Assembly (NCBI GenBank): GCA_021779135.1
Contig: JAJYBH010000018.1
Location: 1-36,466 of the forward strand
DNA: 36,466 bases
Origin: Deltaproteobacteria bacterium
Lineage (GTDB): Bacteria; Desulfobacterota; Desulfuromonadia; Geobacterales; Pseudopelobacteraceae
Direction of reading: 5' to 3'
Shown here piece after piece: positions 32,500 to 36,466 of this stretch. Each line of letters opens with the position of its first letter. Within the stretch, counting starts at the first letter, position 1. A program made the position numbers and the translations under genes. The notes under the pieces are model-generated. The model was given only the letters and a program-made list of their open reading frames with translations, did no database searches and was not told the origin of the DNA.

Positions 32500-34407
32500 T
32501 TGTTCAAGATGAAACGTCCCGAAGCCTGTGAAATCCACGGAAGCCATGGGGGACACGGCAATTGGATGCTCGTCGGCATGACCGTGGCATCTCTCGCCCT
32601 CATCATGTGGCATGTATGGGCCTACGGACCCAGCGCCCACCTGGCGCCTGCCGGTGATGCATCGGAGCTGTTCCCCGCCAAGCTGGGAAGAGAGTTGTGG
32701 GACCTGCTCATTAACAAACACGGCATCCTTGGCGAACTCTGGGAGATAATGCCGTACTTCCTCGCCGGTATATTCATCGCCGGTTATCTGCGTACCTACA
32801 AGGTTGCCGTCAAACTGCAGGCATCCCTCAGGAAGTACGGAGTGTTGAGTGTATTTCTCGCCTCTTTTGTTGGCATTATCACCCCGCTGTGTGCCTGCGG
32901 CACACTGACCACGGCCATCAGCCTCCTGTTTGCCGGCATCCCCCTGGCGCCGGTCATGTCCCTGATGGTCACCTCTTCCCTGTTAAGCCCCTCCGCCTAC
33001 CTGCTGACCCTGAACGACCTTGGTCCGGAATGGACCGTTGTCAGGACATTATCTGCTTACTCCATGGGGATCTTTGCGGGACTGGTTACCCATTTCATGA
33101 GTAAACATGGCTGGTACAATAATAAAGACATCTTCATCGAAGGCGCCATCATCAGAGGCGACTTCCATGACGATGATTATCCCGATGAACGCCTGCGTTG
33201 CAACTGCCGCAGGAATTTCGGCAACCGGGTGGCGGTCAGGACGGGAAACAAATTCCTGGTGTTTCTGGCAAAATCCTCTGAGATGACGTGGGTGGTCGGA
33301 AAGTATATCCTGGTCGGGGTTGTTGTCGGAATGGTGGTCGAGCGCTACTTGCCCAGCGAGTGGATATATCGTTATTTCGGGCAGAAGAACCCGCTGAATA
33401 TCGTCTGGATAACCCTGGCCTCAATACCGATGTTTCTCCACCAGTTGAGTGTCTCCAGTATCCTCTTCCATATCAAGAGCTCCCTGGATGGCACGCTGGA
33501 CAGCGGCGCAGCCCTGGCGTTCCTGATTGGCGGCCCGGTGACGGCCGTGCCCACCATGGTGCTTTTCTGGACCTTTTTCAAGAAAAGGGTGTTCGTGCTG
33601 TACATGCTGATCTGTATATTCGGGACCCTGCTGATCTCTTATACCTTTCAGTTCCTGATCTTTGCGCCGGGTGTGGATCTGGGCAACCCGCTCCTGAAGG
33701 CGGTAAATTCGATTTCAGGTGGAAGGTCCGCAATCCTACGGAAAACAGACCCCAACGTACGCATGGTCATGGATCCCTCCGGCAAGGGGCTCATTGCCAC
33801 CTACAGCAACGACCTGGATGGAAAGGGGCCCATCGTATTCGATGCCTCGCCGTTCCGTTTCAGCACCCCTGCAGCAAACAGCTATGACAACCGCCGATAC
33901 ATCCTCAATGTAGCCGGATGGCTGGAGCAGAATTCCAACTCGCCGGTGCAGAAGAAAATACTGGTCTACAGCCTGGCTGACAATGCCGGTGAGCGCGCGT
34001 CGTCACCCCTGGGAGCCGCGGCTCTGGCGGATCTCGCGAGGCAGGGCTTCTCCGTGAAAATGGCCAACCGCCGGGATGCCCCCCGGATATCCGAACAACT
34101 GCTGGCGGAATGCGGCCAACTCTGGCTGTTCTTTGCTCCCCATAGCAAAGACGTACTGAGCGCCGAAGAACTGCAGGTGATCTCAAAGTACAATGACCAC
34201 TACAAGGGCATCCTGGTTGTAGCCTCCGATCCCCGTCCGGACGGGATTGACGATCAGCCGGCCAATTGTGTGTCGTCGCGTTATGGAGTCCGGTTTTCCG
34301 GGTGTGCTGATAACAGTCGGGAACTGCACGTTTCCGTTGCCTCAAGCCTTTTTAACCGGACTTCTGAATTTCTCGGCACAATCTTGAAGCTGGTACACAA
34401 GGCATAA
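32500..34407 (+). CDS. DUF318/ArsP-type permease with soluble C-terminal domain
   Basis: The 635-residue protein starts with a His-rich segment (CEIHGSHGGHGNW). About eight membrane helices cover residues 20-400 and contain the family motif GIITPLCACGTL near residue 125 and a second half VGKYILVGVVVGMVV ... FLIGGPVTAVPTM. This is the DUF318 (ArsP-like) permease fold, whose members export metalloids or other compounds. After residue 405 a soluble domain of about 230 residues follows (PIVFDASPFRFSTPAANSYDN ... ILVVASDPRPDGID), resembling DUF4350/GldG-like domains. The fusion is unusual. TTG at 32500 has TGAGGT 5 bases upstream and is preferred; an in-frame ATG at 32509 is the alternative. Confidence 0.82.
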   Translation: MFKMKRPEACEIHGSHGGHGNWMLVGMTVASLALIMWHVWAYGPSAHLAPAGDASELFPAKLGRELWDLLINKHGILGELWEIMPYFLAGIFIAGYLRTYKVAVKLQASLRKYGVLSVFLASFVGIITPLCACGTLTTAISLLFAGIPLAPVMSLMVTSSLLSPSAYLLTLNDLGPEWTVVRTLSAYSMGIFAGLVTHFMSKHGWYNNKDIFIEGAIIRGDFHDDDYPDERLRCNCRRNFGNRVAVRTGNKFLVFLAKSSEMTWVVGKYILVGVVVGMVVERYLPSEWIYRYFGQKNPLNIVWITLASIPMFLHQLSVSSILFHIKSSLDGTLDSGAALAFLIGGPVTAVPTMVLFWTFFKKRVFVLYMLICIFGTLLISYTFQFLIFAPGVDLGNPLLKAVNSISGGRSAILRKTDPNVRMVMDPSGKGLIATYSNDLDGKGPIVFDASPFRFSTPAANSYDNRRYILNVAGWLEQNSNSPVQKKILVYSLADNAGERASSPLGAAALADLARQGFSVKMANRRDAPRISEQLLAECGQLWLFFAPHSKDVLSAEELQVISKYNDHYKGILVVASDPRPDGIDDQPANCVSSRYGVRFSGCADNSRELHVSVASSLFNRTSEFLGTILKLVHKA

Positions 34408-34454
34408 CAAGGTTCACGTAATATGCGGAAGTCACATCTATCTCGGGAGGATTC

Positions 34455-34775
34455 ATGAAATCACAGGTATTCGATGTAAAGAACATCAAGAAATTCACTG
34501 ATGAAAAACGCCATATGGAAATCATATGGTCCGATGATCACGCCAAGATCAGCCTGATCTGCATGAAGCCGGGGCAGGAAATCATCACCCACACCCACCA
34601 CGGCAGCCACATCTGGACTGTCATGGAAGGCACTGGCGAGCTTGTTTCCGGTAAACAGGCACAGACCATAACAATGGGGCAGATCGTTGTCGTGCCAGCT
34701 TTTGAGGACCATGGCATACGGAACTCTTCGACCGAAAACCTGGTGATCGCCTCGATAACAGGGCAGGGCGACTAG
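34455..34775 (+). CDS. Cupin-domain protein
   Basis: This 106-residue protein is a single conserved beta-barrel of the cupin_2 type. The metal-binding motif 1 is GQEIITHTHHGSHIWTVMEG, containing His residues and a Glu, and motif 2 is GQIVVVPAFEDHGIRNS. A metal-dependent dioxygenase, isomerase or sensor role is possible; the substrate is unknown. GGGAGG lies before the ATG with good spacing. It lies between the permease gene and the GeoRSP operon. Confidence 0.85.
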   Translation: MKSQVFDVKNIKKFTDEKRHMEIIWSDDHAKISLICMKPGQEIITHTHHGSHIWTVMEGTGELVSGKQAQTITMGQIVVVPAFEDHGIRNSSTENLVIASITGQGD

Positions 34776-34827
34776 AGCAAAGTAGAGAAAAATAGTCCCC
34801 TCCCTCGTTATGGGGGGGCGGGGCTAG

Positions 34828-34833
34828 TATAAC
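34828..34833 (+). promoter_or_regulatory. Possible -10 element of the GeoRSP operon
   Basis: TATAAC matches five of six positions of the -10 consensus. The -35 region 17 bases upstream (TCGTTA) is poor and the spacer is very G-rich. A G/C-rich hairpin with mismatches lies just upstream (about 34793-34825), possibly ending the cupin transcript. Confidence 0.3.
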
Positions 34834-34866
34834 AAATTTGAAAAGCTAAGAAAGCCGGTGAAAGAG

Positions 34867-35181
34867 ATGCAAGGTATCCATCGTAATCCCGATGTGCTCT
34901 GGCGTGAGGAAGATGAACAGCGCGATCAGGCGCAAACCGCCCTGGAGCAGGGTGGTGACGCCGGGGACATCGCTACGTCGCTGCTGTTCAAGGATGGAGT
35001 CATGCTGTCCCTCAACATCCTCGGCACCGAGATCTGGAAGCTGTGCGACGGCCGCACCAGTGAGGAAATCGTGGCCGAACTCCTCTCCTGCTTCGAAGTG
35101 GATGAGGACGCGTTGCGTACGGATGTGACCGGTTTCTTGAACGAGTTGAAGGAGAAGGGGTTTATCCACTATGGGGAATGA
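34867..35181 (+). CDS. GeoRSP system PqqD-family protein
   Basis: This 104-residue protein is a PqqD-like domain (RiPP recognition element): FKDGVMLSLNILGTEIWKLCDGRTSEEIVAELLSCF then VTGFLNELKEKGFI. Such domains bind the leader of a substrate peptide and deliver it to a radical SAM partner. The context (radical SAM/SPASM enzyme overlapping it by 11 bases, then a SPASM protein) matches the GeoRSP three-gene set described for Geobacter. ATG at 34867 is preceded by GGTG; GTG at 34858 is the alternative start and would add 3 residues. Confidence 0.82.
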   Translation: MQGIHRNPDVLWREEDEQRDQAQTALEQGGDAGDIATSLLFKDGVMLSLNILGTEIWKLCDGRTSEEIVAELLSCFEVDEDALRTDVTGFLNELKEKGFIHYGE

Positions 35182-36175
35182 ATGGCTGGTCAAGGCGCCA
35201 CTTACCATCAATTGGGCTCTTAACAACAGTTGCAACTTTGCCTGCCGCCACTGCTACAGCCGGGTGGAGACGGGTGAGGAACTGGATGGCGACACACTGC
35301 GCGGCTGTTTCGACAAGGTGGCCAAGATGGGGGTCATGGCGGTCAATTTCGGCGGTGGCGAGCCGCTGCTGCGTGCCGACCTGCTGGAGATGGCCAGTCA
35401 CGCTGCCTCCCTGAAGTTGCGGGTCTCCATGAACAGCAACGGCTATCTTCTGGACCGGGCCAAGGCCGGGGAGTTGAAGCAGGCCGGTTTTGCCGCGGTG
35501 GGGATCAGCCTCGACAGCCATGATGCCGCGGTGCACGACCGCTTCCGCGGGGTCGAGGGAAGTCACGCCCGGGCTCTGGCGGCCCTCGGTTTCCTGAAGG
35601 AGGCCGGCATCAGGACCTCCCTCTCCACCGTGATCTGCACGATCAACCTGGATTCGCTCGACGAGATCATCGCCCTGGCCCGTCAGTACGGCGTCAGCCG
35701 TCTCAATCTGCACAACTTCAAGTGCGCCGGCCATGGACTGGCCAACAAGGACGAACTCGACCTTTCGCCCGCTCAGTGGCAGGCCTTTTACCGCCGCGCC
35801 ATGGCCGCCAAGGACAAGTGCGCCGACCTGGAGCTGTCGTTTGACGACCCGGTGATCGCCTCCCTGGGGCTGCCTACCGAAAGCTCCCTGGTGAAGGGGA
35901 GTGTCTGCGGCAAACTCTCCCTGGCCATCAAGGCCAACGGCGATATAACCCCCTGTGGCTTCATTCCGGTCGTGATCGGCAACATCGTCAGGGACGACCT
36001 GGGCGAGGTGTGGCGCAATGCACCGCTACTGACCAAGATGCGCCACAAGGAACCGCACGGCAAGTGCGGCACCTGCGATCACTACAGCGACTGTCTGGGC
36101 GGCTGCAGCGCCCGGGCCCTGGCCCTGACCGGTGATATCAACAACCCTGATCCGCACTGCTGGGTGGAACCGTGA
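35171..36175 (+). CDS. GeoRSP system radical SAM/SPASM enzyme
   Basis: This 334-residue iron-sulfur enzyme has the radical SAM cluster motif CNFACRHC at residues 21-28 (the Cys residues bind the 4Fe-4S cluster), SAM-binding GGGEPLL near residue 62 and MNSNGYLL near residue 92. A C-terminal SPASM-type region has Cys residues in GSVCGKLSLAIKANGDITPCGF and CGTCDHYSDCLGGCSARALALTG, which would bind auxiliary clusters. SPASM enzymes commonly modify peptides. Its start overlaps the PqqD-family gene by 11 bases, and its stop overlaps the next start (GTGA), so the operon is tightly coupled. Substrate peptide unknown. Confidence 0.9.
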   Translation: MGNEWLVKAPLTINWALNNSCNFACRHCYSRVETGEELDGDTLRGCFDKVAKMGVMAVNFGGGEPLLRADLLEMASHAASLKLRVSMNSNGYLLDRAKAGELKQAGFAAVGISLDSHDAAVHDRFRGVEGSHARALAALGFLKEAGIRTSLSTVICTINLDSLDEIIALARQYGVSRLNLHNFKCAGHGLANKDELDLSPAQWQAFYRRAMAAKDKCADLELSFDDPVIASLGLPTESSLVKGSVCGKLSLAIKANGDITPCGFIPVVIGNIVRDDLGEVWRNAPLLTKMRHKEPHGKCGTCDHYSDCLGGCSARALALTGDINNPDPHCWVEP

Positions 36176-36466
36176 GCCTGGATGAGCTTGCCCGGCCGAT
36201 CACCATTTACTGGGATCTGACGCCTGTCCCCACGCCGGCGCCGGAGTACACTCTGATCTGCGATCAGATCAAGGAGATCAAGCCTCTTCAACTGCATCTG
36301 CTGGATAGCGAAGTCAGCAACAGCTTGCAGATACTGAAGAGGATGAAGGGTGCGCCCCTGGCGGTGCTGCTGACCGCCGCCCCAGCCGCCCTGGCACCGG
36401 CAATCATCGAGGACCTGCACACCCTTGGGCTGAAGGGCCTCCTGCTGCTGGCTGACTCCTTCGCCG
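36172..36466 (+). CDS. GeoRSP system SPASM-domain protein (partial, runs off the window)
   Basis: GTG at 36172 overlaps the stop of the radical SAM gene (GTGA). The frame is open to the right edge (98 codons). The sequence begins MSLDELARPITIYWDLTP and continues as an alternating beta-alpha pattern typical of a radical SAM-like barrel: TLICDQIKEIKPLQLHLL, then LAVLLTAAPAALAPAII. The expected C-terminal SPASM cysteines lie beyond the window. The PITIYWDL start and the position fit the third GeoRSP protein. Confidence 0.75.
   Translation, partial: MSLDELARPITIYWDLTPVPTPAPEYTLICDQIKEIKPLQLHLLDSEVSNSLQILKRMKGAPLAVLLTAAPAALAPAIIEDLHTLGLKGLLLLADSFA

Overview
The window looks like a piece of a Geobacter-type chromosome (Desulfuromonadota, formerly Deltaproteobacteria). 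The grounds are a c-type cytochrome with 27 CXXCH and 6 CXXXXCH haem motifs, a probable selenocysteine-containing thioredoxin, and a PqqD / radical SAM-SPASM / SPASM gene set of the kind named GeoRSP in Geobacter. No tRNA, rRNA, CRISPR array or intact transposable element was seen.

Positions 1-8144 hold housekeeping and small genes: the tail of an unknown gene, a cyclophilin, an exported 2-Cys peroxiredoxin, a type II haloacid dehalogenase-like protein, a small exported coiled-coil protein, Tex, a spermidine synthase-like protein, a GreA/GreB-like factor, a Cys-rich small protein, a GIY-YIG protein and a DUF309 protein. Positions 8167-11599 (minus strand) are a 2-oxoacid dehydrogenase operon, pdhA-pdhB-pdhC. 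An unusual repeat-rich spacer lies between pdhB and pdhC.

Positions 11821-16487 are an accessory stretch. It holds a two-domain thioredoxin whose first active-site cysteine is replaced by an in-frame UGA followed by a SECIS-like hairpin, a HigBA-type toxin-antitoxin pair, a tiny predicted membrane protein, a probable group II intron 5' relic, a MerA-like reductase with an unknown partner gene, a ferritin-like protein and a small basic-acidic protein.

Positions 16767-34775 are one long co-oriented surface and redox cluster: a 1510-residue cytochrome with up to 33 haems, a 2004-residue beta-propeller/fibronectin III protein, a right-handed beta-helix protein, a two-domain carboxypeptidase-regulatory-like protein, a small OpuAC-like binding protein, a ResB-like cytochrome c biogenesis protein, a DUF318-type permease fused to a soluble domain, and a cupin. 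This order fits an exported electron-transfer or surface assembly with its own maturation helpers; that role is inference. In the leader of the beta-helix gene lies a 20-codon ORF ending in His-Pro-Cys and a UGA, followed by a second SECIS-like hairpin. It resembles a radical SAM-modified or selenocysteine peptide precursor.

Positions 34867 to the right edge carry the GeoRSP-like operon (PqqD-family protein, radical SAM/SPASM enzyme, start of a SPASM partner), which runs off the window. Most noteworthy are the two UGA-plus-hairpin sites, the mixed-motif cytochrome cluster, and the possible link between the short peptide and the radical SAM operon.
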